From: Candidatus Thiosymbion sp.
GTDB taxonomy: Bacteria; Pseudomonadota; Gammaproteobacteria; Chromatiales; Chromatiaceae
DNA length: 38,586 bases
Direction of reading: 5' to 3'
NCBI GenBank assembly: GCA_018435665.1
Contig: JAHDND010000012.1
Location: 1-38,586, forward strand
Part shown: positions 8,048 to 17,280 of the stretch, in pieces
Layout of the letters: each line of letters starts with the position of its first letter
Numbering within the stretch: the stretch's first letter is position 1
Notes under the pieces: generated by a model
What the model saw: only the letters and a program-made list of their open reading frames with translations
What the model was told of the DNA's origin: nothing
Databases searched by the model: none
Position numbers and translations under genes: made by a program

Positions 8048-10564
8048 TCAGCCACCAGCCAAGAGCCGCTCAAAGTCCGCTGGCGGCAGCGGTGGTGACC
8101 ACAAGAAGCCCTGCCCATAGTCGCAGCCCAGATTCTGCAGCAGCCGGCGCTGCTCGGGGGTCTCGACCCCTTCGGCGACCACCGCCAGGCCCAAGGCATG
8201 GGCCATGATGATCATCGCCTCACAGAGGGCATGGTCCTGGCTGCCGGCACTGAGATTGCTGACGAAGGAGCGGTCGATCTTGATGTAATCGATGTCGAAG
8301 TCCTTGAGATAGGACAGGGACGAGTACCCGGTGCCAAAGTCATCCAGCGCGATCTGCATGCTTTGCGCCCGCCAGGCCTGCAATTGCGCGATCACCTCCT
8401 CGCGGGCCTCCATCAGCACGGACTCGGTAATCTCGATGACGACGGCCGTGCCGGCCAGCCCGATCCGGGTCAGATGCTCCTGCCACGGGGTCCGGCCGCC
8501 CAGGCCGGCGCGAAACTGCATCGGTGATTCATTGATGCTGACCTGAAACGCCGGGGCGTACCGCTCCCGCCAGACCCGCACCTGCAGGGCCGCCCGCGCG
8601 AACACCCACTCGCCCAGGCCGACGATCAGGCCGGTCTCCTCCGCCAGCGGGATGAACTCGCCCGGGGGCACCAGCCCGCGGGTCGGGTGCTGCCAGCGCA
8701 CCAGCGCCTCGGCCTTGACGACGGCACCGGTCGCCAGCGCCACAATCGGCTGATAATGCAGCACGAACTGCCCGGCGCCGAGCGCCTCATGCAGATCGTT
8801 GCCCAGGCGCAGCCGGCGGTCTGCCGCCTCCTGCATGCGCGGGGTATAGCACTGGAAGCGATTGCGCCCCTCCCGCTTGGCGGCGTACATCGCCTGATCG
8901 GCGTTCTTCAGCAGCGTGGTCACGTCGCCGCCGTCGTCCGGGAACAGCGTGATGCCGATGCTGGCGGAGATGTAGGCGAGGTCCCCGTCCACCCGGTAGG
9001 GCGCGGCCAGGCGGTCGAGCACCTGCCCGGCGACGCCGGCGGGGCCGTCCTGATCGGTCACGCCGTCCAGGATGATGATGAACTCATCGCCCCCCAGGCG
9101 CCCGATGATGGCCGTCGGCGGCACACAGTCACCCATGCGCTGGGCCACCTCCTGCAGCAGCGCGTCGCCGATCTCGTGGCCGAGGGTGTCGTTGACCTCC
9201 TTGAAGCGGTCGAGGTCCACGAACATCACTGCCAGATGTTCCCGGCAGTTGGCGAGCGCATCGGCCAACAGGGCGCGCACCCGGGCGCGATTCGGCAGCC
9301 CGGTGAGGCCATCGAAATTGGCCTGGCGCCAGATCCGGACCTCGGCCTGCCGACGCTCGGTGATGTCGTAAAAGTTCACCACCACCTGCCTGAGCCGGCC
9401 CGCCGAATCCCAATCCGGGAAGGCGCTGACCAGCAGCCAGCGCGGCCCCGGCCGCTCCGGCACCCGCACCCCGAGCACCTGATTGATCAAGGGCCGGCCG
9501 GTGGCGATGACCTGGTTGACCGGATAGTCCGCCAGGGGCATCGACGCCCCGTCCTGATCGACGAAACACCAGGCCGGGTCAATGACGGTCTTGCCGAGCA
9601 TTTGCGCCTCCGTCAGGCCGAGCAGCTCGCCGGCCATGGCGTTGGCGAACAGGATGCGGGTATCCAGGGCATGCACGACGATGCCGGTGTGCAGCCGCCC
9701 CAGCAGCCGCAGCAGGTGCGCCTCACCGTCCGCGACGGCCGCCGAGCGGGCCTCTTCGCGCTCCGCCGCGGCCTGCCGGGCCGCGCGCTCGAGGCTGGCG
9801 CGATAGTGGACGCGGGCGCGGCGGGCACGCTGTTGCAGGCGATCCGCGGCGATCACCTTGTCGCGGTAGTCGGCGCTGAGGATCAGGCCCATCACCAGGA
9901 CCACGACAATGAAGCCAAGAAACCCCAGCGGGGCAAACTCGATGGCCCCGAGTCGGACCAGGATGCCCTCGGCAATCGTCACCGCGAACAGCAGCACCGC
10001 CAGCAGCATCGCCAGATGCGCGCGGCGGCGGGTCTGGTACCAGGCCATGGCCAGTGCCCACAGAGAGAACCCAAGCGCGCCGCCGACCAGCAGGACACCG
10101 AGCAGGTTCCAGGGGTTGCGCGGACCCTCGCCGAGATGGATTACCTCGCCCCACGGCAGCCGCAGCGCCCCCAACCCGGTCACCTCGGCAAACTGGAAGC
10201 CCTGGGGCGCGGCCAGATTGGCCGCCAGCGCCAGCAGGCCCAACAGACTCAGCAGGCCTAGCACCAGCGGCGCCCCCCGGCGAGCGTAGCCGGCGATGAA
10301 CCAGGGGAACAGGGCGAAGAAGGTCAGCCCGAAGTTCAGATTGACCTTCAGCAGGGTCCCCATCGCCGCGGGAGTGGTGGCCTGCAGCGACGCGGCCAGC
10401 GTCAGTGCGAATGGCACAATCAGGCCGCACAGCGCGGCGTACAGCAATTGCGTCCAGTCCCGCGGTCGCCGCAGCCCGGCGACGGCATGCAGCAACCCCG
10501 CATAGGCGCAGATGCCCGCCAACAGATAGAGGCTGGATACGATCAGGGCTGGCATCATGCTCAT
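8048..10564 (-). CDS. Membrane PAS-GGDEF-EAL cyclic-di-GMP protein
   Basis: An 838-residue protein (from the ATG at 10564; in-frame ATGs at 10558 and 10555 are alternatives). Seven to eight hydrophobic segments fill residues 1-235 and form a sensory membrane domain of the 7TM type. A helical linker follows, then a PAS domain (about 285-405, ending in VVNFYDITERR), a GGDEF domain with intact RLGGDEF at 491-495, and an EAL domain with intact EALVRW at 619-624 plus DDFGTGYSSLSYL. Both catalytic signatures are preserved, so it could make or degrade c-di-GMP; in most such fusions one activity dominates. No clear ribosome site precedes any start. Upstream are 575 bp without a recognisable gene. Confidence 0.9.
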   Translation of the reverse strand: MSMMPALIVSSLYLLAGICAYAGLLHAVAGLRRPRDWTQLLYAALCGLIVPFALTLAASLQATTPAAMGTLLKVNLNFGLTFFALFPWFIAGYARRGAPLVLGLLSLLGLLALAANLAAPQGFQFAEVTGLGALRLPWGEVIHLGEGPRNPWNLLGVLLVGGALGFSLWALAMAWYQTRRRAHLAMLLAVLLFAVTIAEGILVRLGAIEFAPLGFLGFIVVVLVMGLILSADYRDKVIAADRLQQRARRARVHYRASLERAARQAAAEREEARSAAVADGEAHLLRLLGRLHTGIVVHALDTRILFANAMAGELLGLTEAQMLGKTVIDPAWCFVDQDGASMPLADYPVNQVIATGRPLINQVLGVRVPERPGPRWLLVSAFPDWDSAGRLRQVVVNFYDITERRQAEVRIWRQANFDGLTGLPNRARVRALLADALANCREHLAVMFVDLDRFKEVNDTLGHEIGDALLQEVAQRMGDCVPPTAIIGRLGGDEFIIILDGVTDQDGPAGVAGQVLDRLAAPYRVDGDLAYISASIGITLFPDDGGDVTTLLKNADQAMYAAKREGRNRFQCYTPRMQEAADRRLRLGNDLHEALGAGQFVLHYQPIVALATGAVVKAEALVRWQHPTRGLVPPGEFIPLAEETGLIVGLGEWVFARAALQVRVWRERYAPAFQVSINESPMQFRAGLGGRTPWQEHLTRIGLAGTAVVIEITESVLMEAREEVIAQLQAWRAQSMQIALDDFGTGYSSLSYLKDFDIDYIKIDRSFVSNLSAGSQDHALCEAMIIMAHALGLAVVAEGVETPEQRRLLQNLGCDYGQGFLWSPPLPPADFERLLAGG

Positions 10565-10899
10565 GGGCGCGGGTTGCGAGAGACGAGCTTCGCCGCAGTG
10601 CGGCAATCAGCGCGATGGCCTCGCGGACAGGCCAATGCATGCTGGCGCTTGGAAACCGGACAGACGGAGCTCGCAGGGTGCTGTCAGTATAGTCACCGAC
10701 CGGGCAGGGCGTTAGCCATCGGGGGAGGGCGTTCGATCCCGGTCTTGCCCATCCCAAGGGTGACTGCCGTCCGGTCAAGGGCGACGGGGCCGGGCTGGCC
10801 GCGCGGGGCGAGCTCAACGTCGACGTGCTGGAGCACGACGCCTGCGCCAAGGCTGCCGCATCCTGCTCTCCGCCACCCCCGCAAGACGTCACTCGACCC

Positions 10900-10929
10900 G
10901 GGAAAACCCTAACTGGGAAAACCCTAAAT
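10900..10929. repeat. Two tandem copies of a 15-bp unit
   Basis: The unit GGGAAAACCCTAA followed by CT or AT occurs twice head to tail (10900-10914 and 10915-10929), differing in one base. Each unit contains the small dyad GGG-AAAA-CCC. Its function is unknown; it may be replication slippage or a paired binding site. Confidence 0.7.
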
Positions 10930-11055
10930 GGATGCGCGATGTCTGTGGCAAGCCGGAACAGCGCTTCGCTCAGGCCAGTCGTCACCGATTGGCCCGGATC
11001 TCCAAATGACCCGGATTAAGTGAGGGACTTGGACCATCATGGGTCCCCGCCACGC

Positions 11056-11084
11056 TTGAGCTTTGGCCCTGACGGGCCTATCTT
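11056..11084 (+). promoter_or_regulatory. Probable sigma-70 promoter of sodB
   Basis: TTGAGC at 11056-11061 and TATCTT at 11079-11084 are separated by 17 bases, which would give a leader of about 50 bases before the sodB ATG at 11140. TGAGGA lies about ten bases before that ATG. Confidence 0.5.
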
Positions 11085-11139
11085 GGCCTCCGCTACCTAA
11101 TTCATCCAAACCAAACCCGCGACCTGAGGATTCCACCAC

Positions 11140-11721
11140 ATGAAACACGAACTTCCCGCCCTGCCCTATGCCCTGGACGCCCTGGCCCCCACCTTGTCCC
11201 AGGAGACCCTGGAGTACCACTACGGCAAGCACCACCAGACCTACGTCACCAACCTCAACAACCTGATACCCGGCACCGAGTTCGAGTCCATGAGCCTGGA
11301 GGACATCGTCATGAAGTCCTCCGGTGGCGTCTTCAACAACGCCGCCCAGGTCTGGAACCATACCTTCTACTGGAACTGCCTGAGCCCCAATGGCGGTGGC
11401 GCCCCCAGCGGCGCCCTGGCCGCGGCCATCGATGCCAAGTTCGGTTCCTTCGAGGAGTTCAAGAAGCAGTTCAACCAGGCGGGCGCCACCAACTTCGGCT
11501 CCGGCTGGACCTGGCTGGTGAAGAATGCCGACGGCTCCCTGGAGATCTTCAACACCTCCAACGCCGGCACCCCCATGACCTCCGGCAAGCAGGCCCTGCT
11601 GACCCTGGATGTCTGGGAGCACGCCTACTACATCGACTACCGCAATGCCCGGCCCAAGTACCTGGAGACCGTGTGGAACATCGTCAACTGGGACTTCGTG
11701 GCGGCCAATTTCGCTTCCTGA
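11140..11721 (+). CDS. sodB: Superoxide dismutase [Fe]
   Basis: A 193-residue cytoplasmic Fe-type superoxide dismutase that disproportionates superoxide to oxygen and peroxide. All four metal ligands are at the E. coli SodB positions: His27 (YHYGKHH), His74 (VWNHTFYWN), Asp157 and His161 (LDVWEHAYY). The iron-type pattern [13 protein letters not shown] is also present. Length equals the family norm. It appears monocistronic, with its own promoter-like element upstream and a strong terminator 29 bases after the stop. Confidence 0.98.
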   Translation: MKHELPALPYALDALAPTLSQETLEYHYGKHHQTYVTNLNNLIPGTEFESMSLEDIVMKSSGGVFNNAAQVWNHTFYWNCLSPNGGGAPSGALAAAIDAKFGSFEEFKKQFNQAGATNFGSGWTWLVKNADGSLEIFNTSNAGTPMTSGKQALLTLDVWEHAYYIDYRNARPKYLETVWNIVNWDFVAANFAS

Positions 11722-11749
11722 TGCCGTTGGTTTGATGGCTGACTGAAGG

Positions 11750-11778
11750 AAAAGGCCCGGACCGGTTCCGGGCCTTTT
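11750..11778 (+). terminator. Rho-independent terminator after sodB
   Basis: AAAAGGCCCGGA and TCCGGGCCTTTT form a perfect 12-bp stem around the loop CCGGT, with the T-run inside the 3' arm. It ends sodB transcription and lies 25 bp before the next gene. Confidence 0.9.
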
Positions 11779-11802
11779 GCTTGTACATCCCCTCGATACC
11801 TC

Positions 11803-12618
11803 ATGCCTCCCCTCTCTCCCCATCCTTTGGCACTCCACCATCGCGTCTATGGCGACCCCGGTGATGCGGCCACGCCGATCCTGCTGATCCATGGCCTCTT
11901 CGGTTCCGCCATGAACTGGCATGGCATCGCCGGCCGCCTGCACCGCCTGCTGGGTCCGGGCCAGCGCCTGATCGTCCCCGACCTGCGCAATCACGGCCAA
12001 TCACCCCATGACCCGGTCTTCAGCTACGAGGCCATGACGACGGACCTGGTCGGGCTGCTCGATCACCTGAAGATCGACCATGCCAGCCTGGTCGGCCACA
12101 GCCTGGGCGGCAAGGTCGCCATGTGGCTGGCCCTGGAGCACTCGGAGCGGATCGAGACCCTGGCGGTGGTGGACATCGCGCCGGTCACCTATCCCTACCG
12201 CTTCCGTCGCCTGTTCGCCGCCCTGCGGGGGCTGAACCTGAAGACCCTCGCCTCGCGGCGGGAGGCGGACGCGCGCCTGGCCGCCGACATCCCCGAGCCG
12301 GCCATGCGCGGTTTCCTGCTGCAGAACCTGCGCCAGACCGAGGCCGGCTGGGCCTGGCGGTTCAACCTGCACGCCCTGGCGGCGGCCATGGAAGGGCTGC
12401 GCGCCTTTCCCGATCCCCAGGGGCGCCGCTTCCATGGCCGGACGGCCTTCATCCACGGCGCCGAGTCGGATTATGTCCGCCCTGACCAGATGCCGGCCAT
12501 CCAGGCCCTGTTTCCCCGCGCCCAGATGATCGCCATCCCCGGCGCCGGGCATTGGGTCCATGCGGATCAGCCCGAGGCCTTCGCGGAGGTCATCGCCCCC
12601 TTCCTTGCCGCCATCTGA
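11803..12618 (+). CDS. Alpha/beta-hydrolase, YbfF-type esterase
   Basis: A 271-residue alpha/beta-hydrolase. Visible features are the oxyanion-loop motif [12 protein letters not shown], the nucleophile elbow GHSLGG with Ser100, an acidic residue in HGAESDYV (Asp near 225) and catalytic His250 in [12 protein letters not shown]. The [10 protein letters not shown] segment and overall length match the YbfF family of acyl-ester hydrolases; the physiological substrate is not known. The ATG at 11803 directly precedes the fold. argG begins 188 bp downstream in the same direction, but a repeat and a separate -10-like element between them argue against a tight operon. Confidence 0.88.
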   Translation: MPPLSPHPLALHHRVYGDPGDAATPILLIHGLFGSAMNWHGIAGRLHRLLGPGQRLIVPDLRNHGQSPHDPVFSYEAMTTDLVGLLDHLKIDHASLVGHSLGGKVAMWLALEHSERIETLAVVDIAPVTYPYRFRRLFAALRGLNLKTLASRREADARLAADIPEPAMRGFLLQNLRQTEAGWAWRFNLHALAAAMEGLRAFPDPQGRRFHGRTAFIHGAESDYVRPDQMPAIQALFPRAQMIAIPGAGHWVHADQPEAFAEVIAPFLAAI

Positions 12619-12662
12619 CCAGCCAGTCAACCGCGGAAGAAATGGCTGGCTCAGACGGCCTC

Positions 12663-12697
12663 TCTCCACCCTCTCCCCAACCCCTCTCCCACGGGGG
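12663..12697. repeat. Dispersed CT-rich intergenic repeat, copy 1
   Basis: This segment contains CCCTCTCCCCAACCCC followed by a C-run/G-run hairpin. The same core (CTCTCCCCAACCC) recurs at 32589-32623 with a similar hairpin, and half of it recurs at 12735-12752. Such elements are common intergenic repeats in GC-rich gammaproteobacteria. The string TATACT at 12761-12766 just after it is a possible argG -10 element with no convincing -35 box. Confidence 0.6.
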
Positions 12698-12806
12698 GAG
12701 AAGTGCTTGGCTGCGCTCCCCGGGCGCGGATCTGGTCTCTCCCCAACCCCGCTCCCGCTATATACTGCGCCCCTTTGCGAATTTGCGAACTTTGGCGGGA
12801 GCCCCC

Positions 12807-14027
<1,221 letters not shown>

Positions 14028-14061
14028 GGGAGAGCGGTTACAGGCTAGCCTGCCGTTGTCC

Positions 14062-14087
14062 GGGCTGGGGGCCTCCGCCCTCAGCCC
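14062..14087. terminator. Hairpin between convergent genes, possible bidirectional terminator
   Basis: GGGCTGGGGGC and GCCCTCAGCCC pair as an 11-bp stem with one mismatch and a CTCC loop. It lies between the argG stop and the convergent gene ending at 14118. There is no T-run, so intrinsic termination is uncertain. Confidence 0.4.
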
Positions 14088-14117
14088 ACTCACATCCCAG
14101 GCTGCGCAGGGGCGAAT

Positions 14118-15761
14118 TCACTCATCCAGGCCCAGTCCCGTCAGTCGCCCCAACCCCGCCAATATGTCCTCCATGACCGGCGGATGGGTGGTGTCGATGA
14201 CCAGGGCCTGGGACCGCTCCGCCTCATCCAGCGCTTCCTGGCCACGGAACTGCCGCTCCAGTACCGCCAGCCCGGCCTCAGAGGGATCGGCACCAACCGC
14301 CAGGCGGGCGTTGACCCGCGCCCGCAGGACCTCGATCGGGGCCTCCAGGACCAGCAGGGCGAAGCCCGCCCCCCGGTCTGCGGCCAGCGCGCGGAAGACC
14401 TGGCGCTGCTCCCGCCGTAGGAAGGTGGCGTCCACCAGGACGTCATAGCCGCAGCCCAGGATCATCCCGGCCAATTCCCGCAACCGGTCATAAGTCCGGG
14501 CGCCGGCCTCGGGGGTGTAGATGCCCCCATCGGTCGGGCTCCCGGTCCGCTCCTCCGCGGCGAAGCCGAAGAGGCGCTTGCGCTCGACATCGGAGCGCAG
14601 ATGGATCAGGGGCAGGGCCTCGCGCAACCGGCTGGCCAGCCAACTCTTGCCGGAGCCGGACAGGCCGCACGTCAGGAGCAGCCGGGGGCGGCGCTCACGC
14701 AGGCGGGTATAGGACTGGGCCAGGGCCAGGTAAGCGGCGCAGGCCTGATGGTCGGCGGCGCTCTCCTCGTCCGTCAGATCCCCCTGCCCCAGGCGGATGG
14801 CCAGGACCTTGGCCCGCACCAGGGCGCGGTAGACCTGGTAGAGGTCCAGGACCTGCAAGGCCTCGTAGTCCCCGCTCTCCGCCAGATAGGCGTTGAGCAG
14901 CCGCCGTGCCAGAACCTCCTCCCCCGCCTCCTGCAAGTCCATGAGCAGAAAAGCCAGTTCGCTGGCGGTGTCGATCCAGCGCAGGTGGGGGGCGAACTCC
15001 AGGGCATCGAAAAACAGGGGCTCCCCCTTCACCAAGGCGATGTTGCCGCGGTGAAGATCCCCGTGGCACTCCCGCACACGGCCCGCGGCACGCCGCTGCG
15101 CGAGGACCGGGGTCAGGGCCTGCCAGCGTGCTAGGGTCCAGGCCTCCAGCCGGTCCAGCCCGGCCTGGCACTCCTCCCCCAGGGAGCGGGCGCGGATCTG
15201 GCGGAAGTTCTCTTGCATGGGCGCCAGGACCGCCTCCGGGGTGCCGTAGGGGCTGTCCGCCGCGGCCGGCGGCAGGCCAGCATGGAAGGCGGCGAGACGG
15301 GTCGCGAGGCGGTCGATCAGTTCCGGGGTGAGGACGCAGTGGTCGAGTCGGTCCCGCTGATCGAAGCGCCGCATCTCCACCAGATACTCCAGCACCGGCC
15401 CGTCGCGGCCGAGCCGTGGCTGGTCTGGCGTCCCCGTGACCGCCACCAGACCCAGATAGAGCTCGGGGGCGAGACGACGGTTGAGGCGCAGCTCCTCGCG
15501 ACAAAATTCCAGGCGGCGCTCGGCAGTGGAGAAGTCGAGGAAGCCCAGATTGACCGGTTTCTTGAGCTTGTAGGCTCGGTCCCCGACGAGGAAGACGTGG
15601 GAGATGTGGGTCTCCAGGTGCTCGATGGTCCCATCGGGACCGACCAGCCCCGGTGGGTAAGCCGCGGGCCGGCGCAGGCCGGCCACCAGGCGGGGGAAGT
15701 CCCGTGACGCCTCATAGGGCGAGGGCGAATCCCGGTCGAGATCAGGAGAAGGGTTGGCCAT
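14118..15761 (-). CDS. Aminoglycoside-phosphotransferase-like kinase fused to P-loop kinase
   Basis: A 547-residue two-domain protein (COG2187 plus COG0645 architecture). The N-terminal half (about 25-340) has the APH-fold catalytic signature CHGDLHRGNIALV and the following metal-site region FFDALEFAPHLRWID. The C-terminal half begins with a Walker A motif, LTCGLSGSGKSWLAS, and continues with HLRSDVERKRLFG and VLVDATFLRREQR like other small-substrate P-loop kinases. The substrate is unknown. The chosen ATG at 15761 has GAGGA nine bases upstream. The gene is convergent with argG. Confidence 0.87.
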   Translation of the reverse strand: MANPSPDLDRDSPSPYEASRDFPRLVAGLRRPAAYPPGLVGPDGTIEHLETHISHVFLVGDRAYKLKKPVNLGFLDFSTAERRLEFCREELRLNRRLAPELYLGLVAVTGTPDQPRLGRDGPVLEYLVEMRRFDQRDRLDHCVLTPELIDRLATRLAAFHAGLPPAAADSPYGTPEAVLAPMQENFRQIRARSLGEECQAGLDRLEAWTLARWQALTPVLAQRRAAGRVRECHGDLHRGNIALVKGEPLFFDALEFAPHLRWIDTASELAFLLMDLQEAGEEVLARRLLNAYLAESGDYEALQVLDLYQVYRALVRAKVLAIRLGQGDLTDEESAADHQACAAYLALAQSYTRLRERRPRLLLTCGLSGSGKSWLASRLREALPLIHLRSDVERKRLFGFAAEERTGSPTDGGIYTPEAGARTYDRLRELAGMILGCGYDVLVDATFLRREQRQVFRALAADRGAGFALLVLEAPIEVLRARVNARLAVGADPSEAGLAVLERQFRGQEALDEAERSQALVIDTTHPPVMEDILAGLGRLTGLGLDE

Positions 15762-15844
15762 CGGACGACATCCTCGCAAGGGTGAGTGACGGGATTGTCA
15801 CCCCAGCCCCACCGTGGCGCCAAGGGGGGCTCGATCCCAGTGTG

Positions 15845-15915
15845 CCAGATCCCGGAGGCCAGATCCCGGGGGGCCAGATCCCCGGGGTCAGGTCCGGGGG
15901 TCAGATCCGGCGAGG
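15845..15915. repeat. Degenerate tandem repeat, about five 13-15-bp units
   Basis: Five consecutive units follow the pattern (C/T)CAGATCC-CGGGG-G with lengths of 13 to 15 bases; a weaker sixth unit (CTCGATCCCAG) precedes them at 15830. There are no spacers between units, so this is not a CRISPR array. It lies upstream of the sigma-54-like promoter and dyads described next. Confidence 0.75.
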
Positions 15916-15934
15916 GTTGGCTCCCGGGGTAGCG

Positions 15935-15966
15935 TTGCATATTCGCATGCCTGTTGCGCTTCGCAA
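15935..15966. promoter_or_regulatory. Paired dyads, candidate enhancer sites for a sigma-54 activator
   Basis: TTGC-GCTTC-GCAA at 15954-15966 is a perfect dyad within TGTTGCG-CTT-CGCAACG. A weaker copy, TTGC-ATATTC-GCAT, is at 15935-15948. They lie roughly 105-125 bases before the start point implied by the sigma-54-like promoter at 16043, the usual distance for an enhancer-binding activator. The same TTGC-N5-GCAA pattern recurs before sulP at 32777-32789. Confidence 0.45.
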
Positions 15967-16042
15967 CGCATCGGAACGTGCCGCCAGCCGCGCGACAGCC
16001 CATCAGGCTCATTGAGTTATTGAATCAATTGACATTCCTTTC

Positions 16043-16059
16043 TTGGCACACGAACTGCT
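16043..16059 (+). promoter_or_regulatory. Sigma-54-type promoter of the usp/TauE cluster
   Basis: TTGGCACACGAACTGCT has the invariant GG (16045-16046) and GC (16057-16058) exactly ten bases apart and agrees with the -24 TTGGCAC consensus. The -12 part is CTGCT instead of TTGCT. It lies 63 bp before the ATG at 16122. Dyads at enhancer distance upstream support the reading. Confidence 0.55.
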
Positions 16060-16121
16060 AATGCAGTGTCAAGAGGGGAACCCCAGTCACCCATGGTTCC
16101 CCGTCAGCACCGAGGAATCCC

Positions 16122-16649
16122 ATGGCCAGTTTTTCCGACCAGCTCAAACAAGCCTTCACCGCCTTGGGCCAGACCCCGACCGGCGAGATCAGCGGGCGTT
16201 ATCGCATGGAGGCAGCCCTCGCTGCCGCCCCCGCGGCGAATCGCCTGCCCCCCCCCGCCCCGGGCCGGCGCCTGATCGCCCTCGGCATCGGCGCCTCCCT
16301 GCCCCTCGCCGTCCTGGAATACGCGGCCAGCGTCTGTCGCCGCCTTCAGGCCGATCTCCTGTTGCTCTGCGCCGATGCCCAGCGCCTGCACCCCCTGATC
16401 AGCGCCCACCAGCAGTTGCTGGCGGGCATCAGCTGCGAGGCGGAGGACCTGCCCCGGGTCAACCGTCGCAGCGTGGCGCGAGTCCTGGAGCGCCGCTCCC
16501 GGGTCCTGTTCGCCATCAGCGGCACCCCCGACGACCCGGTGCGGTGTCTGGTGCCCGGCAAGGGCGGCCTGTTCGGCGGGGAGTCCCCCGTGCCCGTGGT
16601 GGTGGTCGGCGAACACCAGGAGCCGACCCGGCAGCCTGCCGCCAACTGA
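16122..16649 (+). CDS. Hypothetical protein, universal-stress-protein-like fold
   Basis: A 175-residue soluble protein of no family I can name firmly. After a variable N-terminus (1-47), GRRLIALGIGASLPLA with the helix and strand EYAASVCRRLQADLLLLC resembles the first beta-alpha-beta unit of a Usp domain, and PVPVVVVGEH resembles the last strand. The usual Usp ATP motif (G-2x-G-9x-G-S/T) is not evident, so it may be a non-nucleotide-binding relative. It is first in a rightward cluster with a small membrane protein, a TauE/SafE exporter and a tandem Usp, separated from them by a repeat-bearing 226-bp gap. The ATG follows a GGAATCCC leader. Confidence 0.7.
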   Translation: MASFSDQLKQAFTALGQTPTGEISGRYRMEAALAAAPAANRLPPPAPGRRLIALGIGASLPLAVLEYAASVCRRLQADLLLLCADAQRLHPLISAHQQLLAGISCEAEDLPRVNRRSVARVLERRSRVLFAISGTPDDPVRCLVPGKGGLFGGESPVPVVVVGEHQEPTRQPAAN

Positions 16650-16670
16650 AACCGCTTTTCGCCCAACCCT

Positions 16671-16785
16671 AGACGACGCACCTCAGTTTTCGGCCTACAT
16701 GAGGAGGGTCGGGGGGCATCTGGCGGGGGTGTCGACCGCTGGGAGGCGGTCGTCAAGCCTACAGGGACGTATTTACGGCGTCCCC
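16671..16785 (+). repeat. Inverted ~115-bp repeat, left copy
   Basis: This copy is inversely repeated at 19359-19471. Shared blocks, in order, are AGACGAC, GTTTTCGGC, GAGGGTCGGG, TCTGGCGG, GGAGGCGGTCGTCAAGCCT, then GGGA-ATT-GTCC at matching spacing. It holds a hairpin GACCGC-TGGGAG-GCGGTC (16734-16751); the right copy has the same hairpin with a longer GACCGCC/GGCGGTC stem. A second small dyad GGGACG/CGTCCC lies at 16764-16784. Four tandem CTGAC units follow at 16820-16839. It looks like a REP/BIME-type or miniature element rather than part of a gene. Confidence 0.75.
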
Positions 16786-16875
16786 AGCCAGAAGCCACCC
16801 GACCCGATGAAACCAAATACTGACCTGACCTGACCTGACTTTACCCCTAGCCCCTTCTGACCCAGAGGATTACCC

Positions 16876-17262
16876 ATGCCGCACGCCAAACGCCCTGTCA
16901 CCGCCACCCTGCTCTACGGGGCTGCCAGTCTCCTGCTCTATGCCCTGCTCTTCGTCTACGCGGATCAGTTCGTCGCCTGGGCCGAGCAGACCAAAGAGCA
17001 CAAATCGCTGTTTCTGATCCCGGTGGCCGTGGCCTTCGTCTTTTCCTATTTCCATGGCGCCTTCACCGGGCATTTTTGGGAAAGCCTGGGTTTGCGTGCC
17101 GCCAAGACCAGCACCCAGACTGGCGCCAAGCCCAGCGCCCACCAGCCCGGCGGCAAAGCTAGCAGCAAGGCCGGCGGCAAGGCAGCCACCCCCAAGGCCG
17201 TCAACCCCCAGCGCAACCAGCAGGGTAAAGCATCCCGTAACCGCCCCCTTGCCCAGTCCTGA
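16876..17262 (+). CDS. Small two-helix membrane protein with basic tail
   Basis: A 128-residue protein with two hydrophobic helices (about residues 9-30 and 45-62) and a low-complexity Lys/Ala/Gly/Gln tail (75-128) carrying many Lys residues, probably cytoplasmic. I recognise no named family. It ends 18 bp before the TauE/SafE gene. Small membrane proteins of this shape are found beside TauE-type permeases that sit next to universal stress proteins, so it may be an accessory subunit (inference). GAGG stands seven bases before the ATG. Confidence 0.75.
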   Translation: MPHAKRPVTATLLYGAASLLLYALLFVYADQFVAWAEQTKEHKSLFLIPVAVAFVFSYFHGAFTGHFWESLGLRAAKTSTQTGAKPSAHQPGGKASSKAGGKAATPKAVNPQRNQQGKASRNRPLAQS

Positions 17263-17280
17263 ACCACGGAGTTGTAACCA

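Larger units (their letters stand above)
10565..11139. other. Intergenic region with no recognised gene
   Basis: Only short frames occur here and none resembles a protein I know or has a good start. The visible contents are a 15-bp tandem duplication at 10900-10929 and a promoter-like element at 11056-11084. Around 10730-10890 codon-like GC bias is present on both strands, which could be the trace of a lost gene, but I cannot assign it. Confidence 0.5.

Noticed and set aside
10825..11019. A 64-codon frame before sodB
   Set aside because: Runs through the 15-bp tandem duplication, has no ribosome site, no family resemblance, and overlaps the sodB upstream region.
15830..15915. Short repeats considered as a CRISPR array
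   Set aside because: Units are contiguous with no unique spacers, are only 13-15 bp long, and no cas gene is present.
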